Below are positions 18,800 to 28,646 of a stretch of DNA of 64,000 nucleotides, one piece after another. The notes beneath the pieces are model-generated. The model was given only the letters and a program-made list of their open reading frames with translations. It did no database searches and was not told the origin of the DNA. Source of the stretch: Vibrio scophthalmi LMG 19158 (GTDB taxonomy: Bacteria; Pseudomonadota; Gammaproteobacteria; Enterobacterales; Vibrionaceae); the NCBI RefSeq assembly GCF_000222585.1, contig NZ_AFWE01000213.1, positions 53,116 to 117,115 on the forward strand, written 5' to 3'. A program made the position numbers and the translations under genes. Each line of letters starts with the position of its first letter. The first letter of the stretch is position 1.

Positions 18800-19636
18800 A
18801 TGGTTACTTTTCGTAGATACATAGCCCTAGCTATGTCAATAATCTTGCTAGGTTGCACCAGTTACCCTGAAGATGGACGCGGTGGCCTAGCAGAAAATCA
18901 TATCGATAATAGTTTCTCGCCGGTCATGCCCGACGAACCGCTTGGCCCTGAACATGGTCTGCGCTTCGATTGGCAGCTGACCAAGCTTCATTTGGATGCA
19001 TTGATCCGAGAAGGCGCTCGCTGGTGCTTCCCCGCAGCCGTCGTGCAAGCAATCGAAAAACAGAACCGCATCGCTCGTGAGCTCGAGGGCGGATTGATGC
19101 TGGACGCGGCAAACGACATTGTCATTCAACGCAAACGCCTCGGTGAATTAGAACGCCAGCTCGACTATGTTACCTCTCAAGCCAATTGCGTACCTCCAAT
19201 CAACGAAGATGCATTTCGACTGCAACTTGCCGTCGTCGATGAATTGTTCAACCTACTCAACGTCGACAATCAGTTTGCGTTTAACTCGACAGAAGTAAAC
19301 CCAAAATACATGGGGCATCTCGCCAGAGCCGCGTACATCTTACGTGAGAATCCAAGCCTAAACCTTTCCGTGACTGGCCATGCTGATGCAACCGGAGACG
19401 ATCTCTACAACAAAAAACTGGCCATGGACCGCGCACAGCAAGTGAAACGTTACCTAATTATTTTTGGCCTTAATCCAACCCGAATTACCACCCACTCATT
19501 AGGCGACTCGCTCCCTCTATACGACGGCACCACGGAAGGCGTCAAGTTAACCAACCGCCGCGTCAGTATTGAAGTTATCGCCACCAAAGAGCTAGCAGAG
19601 CAAAATCCACAAGGAGATTATTATGCGTTGGATTAA
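18800..19636 (+). CDS. sypB: SypB, OmpA-domain lipoprotein
   Basis: A 278-residue outer-membrane lipoprotein. The signal peptide ends in a lipobox (ILLGC, lipidated Cys about residue 19), and the C-terminal half is an OmpA-like peptidoglycan-binding domain (NLSVTGHADATGDDLYNKKLAMDRAQQV; TNRRVSIEV). It corresponds in order and make-up to SypB. Its last 14 bases overlap the start of sypC, indicating translational coupling. It probably anchors the export machinery to the wall; this is inference. Confidence 0.88.
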   Translation: MVTFRRYIALAMSIILLGCTSYPEDGRGGLAENHIDNSFSPVMPDEPLGPEHGLRFDWQLTKLHLDALIREGARWCFPAAVVQAIEKQNRIARELEGGLMLDAANDIVIQRKRLGELERQLDYVTSQANCVPPINEDAFRLQLAVVDELFNLLNVDNQFAFNSTEVNPKYMGHLARAAYILRENPSLNLSVTGHADATGDDLYNKKLAMDRAQQVKRYLIIFGLNPTRITTHSLGDSLPLYDGTTEGVKLTNRRVSIEVIATKELAEQNPQGDYYALD

Positions 19637-21734
19637 CACCCTGTTTCTCACCCTGAGCCTATTGGCTGGTAATGCATTCGCGAACCAATCCGGTGATCAA
19701 GTGGCGCAAGAAAAAGTGCAAATTGGCGACATGATCCAGATAAATTTGCCGGGAGAGAGCTCGTTAAATCGTGGCTTTCAGGTGGATAAACGTGGTCGAA
19801 TTGATCTACCGGAAGTCGGCACTCTCTACGTGGCAGGTTACAGCGAGAAGCAACTGTCCGACTCGGTTTTAACCGCGCTGAACGAAGTCTATCGCGATGT
19901 TTCTTCCGCCAGCGTTTATATTTCGCAACAACAAATCCTGATTTCAGTGCAAGGCTATGTCACCTCGCCCGGTGAATATACTTTACCCAAGAATGCTAAT
20001 ATTCAAATGGCACTTCACGCTGCGGGTGGTCTCCGTTCCGGCGCTCAACTGGATAACATGCTGCTCAAAAGAGGCAAAGGTAAGCAGAGCTTCAACTACA
20101 AAGCCTTCCTCGATTCTGGTGATGAATCGCTGCTACCTCGTCTCAAATCGCTCGACAGCCTTTTTGTCCCGGCCTCACCACTTGTTGGCAACATCGAACA
20201 ACAGTTTGATGCAGCAAAGCAAGCCAATGCGGGAGACAGTGCCGATAACCGTACCGCAATTAAAGTGTTTGGCGAGGTCAATGCGCCAGGTTCGTTTTCT
20301 TTCAAACCCAATACCGATTTGGTCGATATTTTAATGCGTGCTGGCGGTGTAACCCGTTATGCCTCGGTAGAGCAAATCCGTGTAATCACCAACAACACAC
20401 CACAAATGTTTAACCTAAAACGTTATCTCGACAGCGGTGACGAATCACTGCTACCCAATTTAGCTGAAGGGACGACTATTTTCGTCCCTAAACAAGAAGA
20501 AGAGATTAAAGCCGGGGCAAATGTTGTCTACATCATGGGGGAAGTAGCGCATCCCGGCGCCTATGAGGGTAAATCGGGGGCGTCTTTTATGGATATTCTC
20601 GCCAACGCTGGTGGCCCAACCCGTTTTGCCGAATCACGTCAAATCCGTCTTATCAAAGCCAACGGTCGCGTGATTAAATTCGACTTAACCGCCTACACCG
20701 AAGGATTAAGTGGCCAAGGTCCCCCACCTATTGGTCCTGGTGATGCGATTTTTGTTCCTGAAAAGACCGACATGAATGAAAAATCATGGTTAAAAATCGC
20801 TCCTGATCGCGCGGTCAGTGTCATTGGCGAAGTTGTCCGTCCAGGCCGTATTGAGTGGTCAGATGAAATGGACTTAATGGATCTGCTTGCTCACGTTGGC
20901 GGCCCCACATTAAGAGCCGACACAACGAAAATCGAGGTGGTTAATGGTGATGGCAAGCTGCACACATTTAATCTCGACGAATTTATTTTAAATGGTGCCC
21001 CACCGTATGACCTACCCGTAATTAGTGCGGGTTCTATCGTGCGAATCCACGATTTACCGCAAGATCCCTCTGACAACAAATCCCAATGGGTTCGCCAGAG
21101 CTCCGACGCCTCAATTTACGTCTTTGGTCAAGTGAATTCACCGGGCCGCTACCGTTTTACCAAAGAGATGCATTTTCTCGATATTCTTTCCGCTGCCGAC
21201 GGGCCAACCAAAGATGCCGATATTCACAATATTCGCGTCACACACCGTGACAAAAGCTATTCAAAAGTCAGCAAACTCAATCTATCACTTTATTTTGAAA
21301 CCGGTGATGAATCGCTGCTCCCCAACGTTGTTATGGGTGACACTATTTATATTCCTGAAAAAGACAAAAATTGGCTCGATCAAAGTAAAGAATCAACCGT
21401 GCGCATTTTGGGAGCAGTCAACAAACCCGGTCGCTATGTATTTAACGACAACATGACCATCTTGGATGTGCTCGCAGAAGCTGGCGGACCAAATGATAAC
21501 GCCTATGTAGAAAAAATCTCTGTGGTCAATATGTCTTGCTGCCAACAGCAAGCCCGCACCTTCAACCTGATTGAATTCAGTAAAACTGCGAACATCTATC
21601 AGCTGCCTGTTATTCGTGCTGGCGACACTATTTTTGTGCCCGACCGCCGAGATACCTTTCTTGAGAAAGCACGAGTCGGCTTAGAAGATATTCTTCGACT
21701 GACCACCACGATTGTACTGATTGGAGCCTTGTAA
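19623..21734 (+). CDS. sypC: SypC, Wza-type polysaccharide export protein
   Basis: A 703-residue outer-membrane export channel protein. A cleavable signal peptide (ending NAFA|NQ) is followed by a poly-export domain (GDMIQINLPGE, GRIDLPEVG) and then six or so tandem SLBB domains. Each SLBB shows the pattern V-x-G-x-V-x-x-PG-x-Y/F followed by a LAxAGG-like helix, for example at VQGYVTSPGEYTL, VFGEVNAPGSFSF, IMGEVAHPGAYEG, VIGEVVRPGRIEW, VFGQVNSPGRYRF and ILGAVNKPGRYVF. The repeated SLBB array makes it about twice the size of a classic Wza. It ends on the A of the sypD start codon (ATG/TAA overlap). Confidence 0.92.
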   Translation: MRWINTLFLTLSLLAGNAFANQSGDQVAQEKVQIGDMIQINLPGESSLNRGFQVDKRGRIDLPEVGTLYVAGYSEKQLSDSVLTALNEVYRDVSSASVYISQQQILISVQGYVTSPGEYTLPKNANIQMALHAAGGLRSGAQLDNMLLKRGKGKQSFNYKAFLDSGDESLLPRLKSLDSLFVPASPLVGNIEQQFDAAKQANAGDSADNRTAIKVFGEVNAPGSFSFKPNTDLVDILMRAGGVTRYASVEQIRVITNNTPQMFNLKRYLDSGDESLLPNLAEGTTIFVPKQEEEIKAGANVVYIMGEVAHPGAYEGKSGASFMDILANAGGPTRFAESRQIRLIKANGRVIKFDLTAYTEGLSGQGPPPIGPGDAIFVPEKTDMNEKSWLKIAPDRAVSVIGEVVRPGRIEWSDEMDLMDLLAHVGGPTLRADTTKIEVVNGDGKLHTFNLDEFILNGAPPYDLPVISAGSIVRIHDLPQDPSDNKSQWVRQSSDASIYVFGQVNSPGRYRFTKEMHFLDILSAADGPTKDADIHNIRVTHRDKSYSKVSKLNLSLYFETGDESLLPNVVMGDTIYIPEKDKNWLDQSKESTVRILGAVNKPGRYVFNDNMTILDVLAEAGGPNDNAYVEKISVVNMSCCQQQARTFNLIEFSKTANIYQLPVIRAGDTIFVPDRRDTFLEKARVGLEDILRLTTTIVLIGAL

Positions 21735-22426
21735 TGATTCCAGCCACACACAATGAAATTGAACAAATCTACTTAGCGGCAGAGCAGCAGCAATCTAGGT
21801 CAATTTGTGTTACGGCCTGCCATTCTGGTGACGGTGTAACCTCAGTTGCAACCGCATTGGCAGAGCGTTATCTTCTTGCCGGACAATCCACTCTGCTTGT
21901 CGATCTAAATTTATTTCGTTCGAATTTCCAGTCTTCACTATTGCCAGGCCAACCAAGCGATAACCCCATCAGTTGGTTAGAACAACTCGACAGCAGGCGT
22001 GTGTTTACCGGCATCGTTAAACCCACCCTGCAATCTGATATCGTTAATTATCGTAATCCTCTCTATCTCGAAAAAAAGATCGAAACGTGGTTGCTTGAGT
22101 TCGATCGTGTCATCGTCGACACCTCGCCACTATTACAAGTCAATCGCGGCAATATCTCGGCGCAATGTGTCGCACAAGCCTGTCAACATACTTTGCTGGT
22201 TGTTCTTGGCGCGCGCACCAGAGAAAACCAACTCAGCATGGCAATGGAGCTGTTGAATCGTAGTGAAAGTACGTTGATTGGTTGCGTGATCAACAGTAAA
22301 TATCAACCCACTCTCGCACAAGAAATGGTGCGTGAACTCAATCGCTTTAAATGGATACCAAAACGATGGCGGGATAACTGGATCACAAAGTTATTAAACC
22401 ATGAACTACTCACCTTAATCGCGTAA
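21734..22426 (+). CDS. sypD: SypD, CpsD/BY-kinase-like P-loop protein
   Basis: A 230-residue cytosolic protein of the bacterial tyrosine kinase/ParA superfamily, placed as SypD by gene order. It presumably partners the chain-length protein SypO. The Walker A segment reads SGDGVTS: the invariant lysine of GxGK(S/T) is replaced by valine. The Walker A' strand is LLVDLNL, and the following Walker B-like strand is RVIVDTSPLL. The C terminus lacks the tyrosine cluster found in classic autokinases. It may therefore be a regulatory pseudo-kinase, or use an unusual nucleotide site. Confidence 0.82.
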   Translation: MIPATHNEIEQIYLAAEQQQSRSICVTACHSGDGVTSVATALAERYLLAGQSTLLVDLNLFRSNFQSSLLPGQPSDNPISWLEQLDSRRVFTGIVKPTLQSDIVNYRNPLYLEKKIETWLLEFDRVIVDTSPLLQVNRGNISAQCVAQACQHTLLVVLGARTRENQLSMAMELLNRSESTLIGCVINSKYQPTLAQEMVRELNRFKWIPKRWRDNWITKLLNHELLTLIA

Positions 22427-22446
22427 ATTCACGGAGGATAATCACT

Positions 22447-24750
22447 ATGTCATTTCGCTCCAAAACCATTGTCGGAATCGCACTGATCGAGGTGGTATTA
22501 CTGGTTATCTTGGTGTTCAGCTCGATGCGTTTCCTGTCTCAATCCAACGAACAGCAACTATTACAGCGCGTTACCACCACTTCGCAAATGTTTGCTATTG
22601 TGGCAGCGAAACCGTTGATGAATAAGGACATTAACGAGCTTGAGGAGCTCGCTAATCAATTTTTCCTGGTTGAAGATCTCGCCTATATACGCATTGCCGA
22701 CAACGGCGACGATCTTGTTTGTATCGGGGATAAAACTCTACTTAAAAGAGCGATGTCGATCGATTCCAATTTAAACAGCAGCAACGATGGTATTTTTGAT
22801 ACCCGTGTCCCAATAGGTAACGGCAGCGCTTATATCGACATGGGGTTTCGTACCGATGCCATTAGCGCCATGTTGCAACACGCCCGTCAAGCAATCATCT
22901 CAATCGCCATTATTGAGGTTATCCTCGTCGCCTTCTTCTCTTACATCTTAGGCAGTTACCTTACTCGCGGGTTAACCCGATTAACCAGAGCGGCAAATAC
23001 CGTATGTCGCAATGGCCCCGGCTTCCAACTTAACGAACACTCTAAAGATGAACTGGGCGATGTCGCTAGAGCCTTCGATGCCATGTCGACCAAACTTGAA
23101 CAGAGTTACGGCTCATTACAACAAGCTCGGGCTGAAGCAGAACAAGCCTGTGAATCAAAAGGCCGCTTCTTAGCATCAATGTCTCATGAAATTCGCACTC
23201 CCATGAATGGAGTACTGGGGGTATTGAACGTATTGGAAGAAACAAAACTCAGTAAAGACCAACGTAAGTTAATCACCACCGCCACGGATTCAGGTCACTT
23301 TTTATTGTCAGTGATTAATGACATTCTCGATTTTACCCGCATGGAGTCAAACACTCTGATTCTCGACAACTCACCTTTTGATTTCCGCCGTTGTGTCGAA
23401 AGTGTGGTTGACAGTTTTATGCCCTCAGCCAAAAACAATGACCTAATTCTACATTGTTATATTCCCGCTCAAGTGCCTGCTAAGGTTCGAGGCGATGAAA
23501 ATCGCATTAAGCAGATCTTGCACAACCTAATTGGCAACGCGATTAAATTTACCAAACAAGGGAGTGTCTCGATCAAGATTGATGCGCAATCACCAAATGA
23601 CGAACGAGTCACTCTGATGTGCAGTGTCACCGACACCGGTATTGGCATCAAAGCCAGTGCGCTGGACTACTTGTTTGAAGAGTTCACCATGGTCGATCAA
23701 AGCTATTCGCGTATCCATGAAGGATCAGGGCTAGGATTAGCAATTTGTAAACGCTTAACCCAAATGATGGATGGTCATATGGAGGTCAGCAGTGAGCCCG
23801 GTGTAGGTAGCACCTTTAGCTTCACTATCGTACTAGAACTTGCTGATGAATTGATTGGCGATGTGGTTCCCACCCAAATAAAAACCACCCCACTTGACCC
23901 AAATTTGCGTATTTTGGTCGCGGAAGACAACCGTGCCAATCAACTGGTCATTAAGAGTATGTTTAGCCATGCCGGACTAAATCTTGATATGGTCGAAAAT
24001 GGCAATCAGGCCGTTGAACAAGTACAAAAGTATCAATACGACCTGATCTTTATGGACATTTCCATGCCAGAAATGGACGGAATGCAAGCCTGCAAAGCCA
24101 TACGAGCGCTTGATGACCCACATAGCGCTAATATCCCAATTATCGCGCTTACTGCACATGCGCTTACTGGTGACAAAGAAAAATTCTTAGAAGTGGGAAT
24201 GAACGATTACTTATCAAAACCGGTACGATTATCACAACTAATTGAAAAAATTAATCTATTCTTAAATAGTGAAGATGAAAAATGCGCCGACAAGGAAGTG
24301 TTCGCCGCGACAGAAATTGTCGATGAATCATCCCTATCCGCCAGCGATGATAGAAATAAAGAAAACAACGAGGAGAGCCCTGTGAACGAAGAACTCGTGG
24401 ATGAAGAAATTTTGCAGCAAATGATTCAAGACACCAGCGCTGACGTCTTACCTCTATTGATAGATCATTATGTGGAAGAATCTAAAAAGCGCATCGACAT
24501 CTTAAACAACGCTTTTATCGAAAGGGACACAGAAGTGATTGAGTTTGAAAGCCACACTTTGGGCAGTTCATCCTTAGCACTTGGCAATCGTGTATTATCG
24601 GATCTAGCGCGGAAAATTGAGCGCTTGTGCCTTGAAGGCCATCCCGAACAAGTTTTCGACTATCACCAAGAGTTAATTGAGCTTGCTCAACACTCTTTCG
24701 AAGCCATCATTCATAGAAAAACGCTAGGATTCACCCAAACCGCTGAATAA
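22447..24750 (+). CDS. sypF: SypF, hybrid sensor histidine kinase
   Basis: A 767-residue inner-membrane hybrid kinase that in V. fischeri phosphorylates SypG. TM1 spans about residues 8-29, followed by a periplasmic loop of roughly 110 residues, TM2 at about 145-170 and a HAMP. The HisKA domain has the phospho-accepting H247 in MSHEIRTPMNG, then HATPase blocks NLIGNAIKF, DTGIGI and GSGLGLAI. A receiver has D537 (FMDISMPEMDG), and an HPt domain has H703 in SHTLGSSS. All phosphorelay residues are intact. It follows sypD by 20 bp, exactly where sypE would sit in V. fischeri. Confidence 0.93.
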   Translation: MSFRSKTIVGIALIEVVLLVILVFSSMRFLSQSNEQQLLQRVTTTSQMFAIVAAKPLMNKDINELEELANQFFLVEDLAYIRIADNGDDLVCIGDKTLLKRAMSIDSNLNSSNDGIFDTRVPIGNGSAYIDMGFRTDAISAMLQHARQAIISIAIIEVILVAFFSYILGSYLTRGLTRLTRAANTVCRNGPGFQLNEHSKDELGDVARAFDAMSTKLEQSYGSLQQARAEAEQACESKGRFLASMSHEIRTPMNGVLGVLNVLEETKLSKDQRKLITTATDSGHFLLSVINDILDFTRMESNTLILDNSPFDFRRCVESVVDSFMPSAKNNDLILHCYIPAQVPAKVRGDENRIKQILHNLIGNAIKFTKQGSVSIKIDAQSPNDERVTLMCSVTDTGIGIKASALDYLFEEFTMVDQSYSRIHEGSGLGLAICKRLTQMMDGHMEVSSEPGVGSTFSFTIVLELADELIGDVVPTQIKTTPLDPNLRILVAEDNRANQLVIKSMFSHAGLNLDMVENGNQAVEQVQKYQYDLIFMDISMPEMDGMQACKAIRALDDPHSANIPIIALTAHALTGDKEKFLEVGMNDYLSKPVRLSQLIEKINLFLNSEDEKCADKEVFAATEIVDESSLSASDDRNKENNEESPVNEELVDEEILQQMIQDTSADVLPLLIDHYVEESKKRIDILNNAFIERDTEVIEFESHTLGSSSLALGNRVLSDLARKIERLCLEGHPEQVFDYHQELIELAQHSFEAIIHRKTLGFTQTAE

Positions 24751-24785
24751 ATCATCGGTTGTGACGTGACAACAAGGAAGTGCCA

Positions 24786-26255
24786 ATGAAATCAAAAGTA
24801 CTTTTAATCGAAGATTCGACCTCACTGGCAGTGTTGTATCAGCAGTATGTCAAAGACGAGCCTTTTGACCTTTTTCACGTTGAAACAGGCCGTGAAGCGA
24901 TCGCATTTATTGAGCGCAACGTCCCTCAGTTGGTGATCCTTGATCTCAAGTTACCTGATATGGATGGCCAAGACATTCTCGACTGGATTGTTGAAAATCA
25001 AGTGCCAACGTCTGTGATTGTCGCGACCGCGCACGGTTCGGTTAATGTTGCCGTCAACTTGCTGCAGAAAGGCGCTAAAGATTTTATAGAAAAACCAATC
25101 AAAGCCGACCGTTTGAAAACATCGATTAATCTGCACCTTCAACGTGCCAAACTCGAAGATTTGGTTGAAAACATTGAGAGCAAATTTGATCGCCAACGCT
25201 TCCATGGTTTTATTGGTAGTAGCCTACCGATGCAAGGTGTTTATAAAATAATCGACTCTGTAGCCCCAACCACCGCCAGTGTGTTTATTATCGGCGAAAG
25301 TGGTACCGGTAAAGAAGTGTGCGCTGAAGCGATTCATAAAGAGAGTAAACGCCGTGATAAGCCGTTTATCGCAATCAACTGTGGCGCAATTCCTAAAGAC
25401 TTGATGGAAAGTGAGATTTTTGGTCATCTAAAAGGGGCATTTACCGGAGCAACAACCGATAGAAAAGGCGCAGCAACAGCAGCCAATGGCGGCACTATGT
25501 TCCTTGATGAGCTGTGCGAAATGGACTTGGAAATGCAGAAAAAATTGCTGCGTTTTCTCCAAACAGGCACGTTCACTCCTCTGGGTGCCAACAAGGAACA
25601 AAAAGTCGATGTTCGCATCATTTGTGCGACCAACCGCGATCCTCTAGTGGAGGTTGAAGAAGGCCGATTTAGAGAAGATTTATATTACCGCGTACATGTT
25701 GTGCCGATTGAAATGCCCCCACTACGCGAGCGCGGTGGTGACATTGCCACGCTTGCCACCCATTTTCTAAAACTGTACGCGAAGCAAGACCAGAAAAAAT
25801 TCCGCACTATCAATAAAGACGCAGAAGCGATCTTAAAACGTTACGCATGGCCAGGTAACGTGCGTCAATTACAGAACATACTGCGTAATATTGTCGTGCT
25901 CAATAACGATGAGCGTTTAGCGGTGGAGCATTTACCAACACAAGTGGTGCAATTACGAAAAGCTGCCAGCGTAACGCGAACGGCCAGTGTCGATAATCAC
26001 CCTTCCCCTGCCGCTCAAGAGTATATTGTGAATGAAACAAATCACACCGCCACATCACAAAGCGAGAGTTCCAATGTCAGTGAGTCGACCATCCGCCCTA
26101 TGTGGCAGATTGAACGTGAAGCCATTCAGCAAGCGATTGAACTGTGTGATGGCAACGTACTCAATGCAGCAGTACTACTCGAACTGAGCCCTTCTACGGT
26201 TTACCGTAAAAAACAGGCTTGGGAAACAGAAGATGAACAAAACTTCGTCCAATGA
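24786..26255 (+). CDS. sypG: SypG, sigma-54-dependent response regulator
   Basis: A 489-residue NtrC-type activator. The receiver has D53 in VILDLKLPDMDG. The AAA+ domain has Walker A GESGTGKE, the sigma-54-contacting GAFTGA loop, and Walker B GGTMFLDEL. The C terminus is a Fis-type helix-turn-helix (VLNAAVLLELSPSTVYRKKQ). ATG at 24786 follows AAGGAAG, and is preferred over the GTG at 24780 that overlaps that site. It should activate the four sigma-54 promoters of the locus. Its end overlaps the start of sypH by 23 bases. Confidence 0.94.
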   Translation: MKSKVLLIEDSTSLAVLYQQYVKDEPFDLFHVETGREAIAFIERNVPQLVILDLKLPDMDGQDILDWIVENQVPTSVIVATAHGSVNVAVNLLQKGAKDFIEKPIKADRLKTSINLHLQRAKLEDLVENIESKFDRQRFHGFIGSSLPMQGVYKIIDSVAPTTASVFIIGESGTGKEVCAEAIHKESKRRDKPFIAINCGAIPKDLMESEIFGHLKGAFTGATTDRKGAATAANGGTMFLDELCEMDLEMQKKLLRFLQTGTFTPLGANKEQKVDVRIICATNRDPLVEVEEGRFREDLYYRVHVVPIEMPPLRERGGDIATLATHFLKLYAKQDQKKFRTINKDAEAILKRYAWPGNVRQLQNILRNIVVLNNDERLAVEHLPTQVVQLRKAASVTRTASVDNHPSPAAQEYIVNETNHTATSQSESSNVSESTIRPMWQIEREAIQQAIELCDGNVLNAAVLLELSPSTVYRKKQAWETEDEQNFVQ

Positions 26256-27300
26256 AATTTGGTTAATAGTCGATAGCCGTCAGTTTGGCGGCATCGAAAC
26301 CCACGTTTTGCAACTCGCTCAAGGGCTAATCGCCCATCAACAAGCGTTAAAAGTATGGCTAGTGAGCCGCTATTCATCGCCGTCACCTATCTGCACAAAG
26401 CTAAAAACACTAGGAATAGACTATGATTTTCTCGGCGGTGATGATAACTCAGCCAGCCATCTAAGCGCGCTTTCCAAGCTTATTCACTTACTCAAACAAC
26501 AACGCCCATTACTGGTTCATGCCCATGGTTATCGTGCGAGTATCCTAACCAAAATCGCGAAGTTGCTCACTCGCAGCCCTCAAATATCCACCTACCACGC
26601 CGGTGAAAACCCAAGCGGCCGAGTCAAACTCTATGATTGGCTCGATCGCATCAGTGCCTTTGTATCTGACCAATCGTTAGTCGTTAGCCACGCCATCGCC
26701 AATAAAATTCCGACTAGCAGCCACTACCTCAATAACTTTATTGACTGCCAATCCATCTCTTTTCAACATGGTCAATCCATCGCTTTCGTTGGCCGATTAA
26801 GTTCAGAAAAAGCACCCGACCGATTTTGTCGTTTGGCTGCTAATTTCCCTTCACTCCGCTTTGATATTTATGGCACTGGCCCTCTCAAACAACAAATCGA
26901 CACCATTGCAGGTAAAAACGTTCACTGCCACGGCCACCAAAGTGAAATGAATACTGTCTGGCCAACCATCTCAGTATTGGTGATTTGCTCTGAATTTGAA
27001 GGATTACCTATGGTCGCTCTAGAAGCAATGGCTCGCGGTATTGTCATCATCGCTAGCCGAGTAGGTGAACTGCCTAACTTAATTATTAATGGCGAAAACG
27101 GCTGGTTAGCCTACGAAGAAGCCACTTTCAGCGAGCAATTGCAGCAGTGGCAATCTCTTAGCGATGAGGGACAGTTAGCAATGCGTGTCAATGCCACCAA
27201 CACCATTCATCAACATTACTCTCAGCAAGCGGTCATTCCCAAATTGCTAAAAATCTACCATGCTGTTTCAACTCAGTTTGATTCTCAAATTGCGAACTAA
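26233..27300 (+). CDS. sypH: SypH, GT4-type glycosyltransferase
   Basis: A 355-residue GT-B glycosyltransferase for repeat-unit assembly at the cytosolic face. The N-terminal domain carries QFGGIETHVLQLA, the donor-side domain has FVGRLSSEKAPDRF, and the EFEGLPMVALE segment is the E-x7-E retaining-transferase motif. Donor and acceptor sugars are unknown. It is read with sypG by a 23-base overlap. Its last codons contain a SypG enhancer-like element that serves the sypI promoter. Confidence 0.88.
   Translation: MNKTSSNEIWLIVDSRQFGGIETHVLQLAQGLIAHQQALKVWLVSRYSSPSPICTKLKTLGIDYDFLGGDDNSASHLSALSKLIHLLKQQRPLLVHAHGYRASILTKIAKLLTRSPQISTYHAGENPSGRVKLYDWLDRISAFVSDQSLVVSHAIANKIPTSSHYLNNFIDCQSISFQHGQSIAFVGRLSSEKAPDRFCRLAANFPSLRFDIYGTGPLKQQIDTIAGKNVHCHGHQSEMNTVWPTISVLVICSEFEGLPMVALEAMARGIVIIASRVGELPNLIINGENGWLAYEEATFSEQLQQWQSLSDEGQLAMRVNATNTIHQHYSQQAVIPKLLKIYHAVSTQFDSQIAN
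27282..27296 (+). promoter_or_regulatory. SypG enhancer-like site upstream of sypI
   Basis: TTCTCAAATTGCGAA matches the recalled SypG-element TTCTCA-N3-TGC almost fully. It overlaps the last codons of sypH and ends 70 bp before the -24 element of sypI. Confidence 0.75.
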
Positions 27301-27366
27301 ACGTTTAATATCGCACCATTCCATTTATTTGAACTAAATTTCAAATACTTACACTGACAAAGCTAT

Positions 27367-27382
27367 TGGCATCTAGATTGCT
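27367..27382 (+). promoter_or_regulatory. Sigma-54 promoter of sypI
   Basis: TGGCAT-CTAGA-TTGCT is a near-consensus -24/-12 element, 40 bp before the sypI ATG, in the only sizeable gap between sypH and sypI. Confidence 0.9.
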
Positions 27383-27422
27383 CTATTACCACTATGATAA
27401 CAACAATGTGGCGGGCTAGCGG

Positions 27423-28637
27423 ATGACGGATATAACAAAAATCTTATATGTTCATTATGGTGATAACTGGATTCGAGGCAGTGAACAGTGTCTGCTCGAC
27501 CTTATTCTCAACCTCGATCGCCAGCGCTTTGAACCCATCGTGTGGACAAATAACCCGGCACTGTTGCCCTTTCTAGATGCGCAAAACATTGAATACCAAT
27601 TGGATGATTTTACTTTGCTACTCGGGTGGCAGGAGCCAACCTTTGACTTAAAAAGCTGGGCGTCGTTGGTCAAAAAAGGACAACGAATGGTCAAGCAGCG
27701 CAATATCGCGTTGGTACACATCAATAGTGGCGCGCCGTGCCAGTGGATGGCTGTCGCAGCGCGGTTATGCCATTGCCCAATGGTCACTCATTTACACAGT
27801 GACTACTTAAGCCGTGACCGCGTCACGCTCGGCCTGCACATGTCACCCCATATCATCACCGCCAGCAATGCCATCTCTCAAAATTTACGCCTTGACGGTT
27901 ACCCAACCGATCAATTGTCGGTCATACACAACGGCATCAACATCGGCGCCTTACAGCAGCAAAAGACGGTGGATATTCATCAACATCTTAGTTTAAATCC
28001 AGACACAAAAATTTTTACCACGGTCGGTTCGCTCATTGAGCGAAAAGGCGTCGACCGTATCATTCAAGCACTCCGTTACCTCACCTTAGAATATCCGAAT
28101 AGCCATCTGGTCGTGATTGGTGAAGGTGAGCAAAAGCAGCAACTGATTCAACTAACCCATGACATGCATTTAACCGCGCATGTCCATTTCGTTGGCGAAC
28201 AACACAATGTGGTTGGTTGGCTAAAGGGATCTGATGCGTTTGTTAGTGGTGCCCGCCAAGAAGCCTTTGGTTTGGTTGTCACTGAAGCGGCTATTGCTAA
28301 AACCCCTATTATCGCCCCATATGAAGGTGGGATACCCGAGATAGTTCAACATGGCGAAACAGCGCTGCTTTACGTCAATAATGGTTACGCGCCATTACTC
28401 AATATGATGCGCTGTATTCACTCTCATCCCACTGAGTGTCTTGAACTAACTAAACGCGCTTATCAAGTCGTCTGCGACCATTTTAATCATCAGCGTTATG
28501 TCGATGATATTTGTGCGCTCTATCAGAGCTTGCTTGAGCAGCAACAACCTAGCCGACCTTCTCTACTGAATAGCTTTAAGCCTTTGAAAACGGCGTTTTC
28601 TAATCGTCACAAGTCACTTTCTAGCCGCAATAAATAG
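27423..28637 (+). CDS. sypI: SypI, GT4-type glycosyltransferase
   Basis: A 404-residue GT-B transferase. N-terminal WIRGSEQCLLDLI, mid-protein VIHNGIN and TVGSLIERKGVDRI, then EAFGLVVTE with the E-x7-E motif. It opens the second sigma-54 transcript (sypIJKL) and is followed by sypJ after nine bases. Sugar specificity cannot be told. Confidence 0.88.
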   Translation: MTDITKILYVHYGDNWIRGSEQCLLDLILNLDRQRFEPIVWTNNPALLPFLDAQNIEYQLDDFTLLLGWQEPTFDLKSWASLVKKGQRMVKQRNIALVHINSGAPCQWMAVAARLCHCPMVTHLHSDYLSRDRVTLGLHMSPHIITASNAISQNLRLDGYPTDQLSVIHNGINIGALQQQKTVDIHQHLSLNPDTKIFTTVGSLIERKGVDRIIQALRYLTLEYPNSHLVVIGEGEQKQQLIQLTHDMHLTAHVHFVGEQHNVVGWLKGSDAFVSGARQEAFGLVVTEAAIAKTPIIAPYEGGIPEIVQHGETALLYVNNGYAPLLNMMRCIHSHPTECLELTKRAYQVVCDHFNHQRYVDDICALYQSLLEQQQPSRPSLLNSFKPLKTAFSNRHKSLSSRNK

Positions 28638-28646
28638 GAGTTATCT

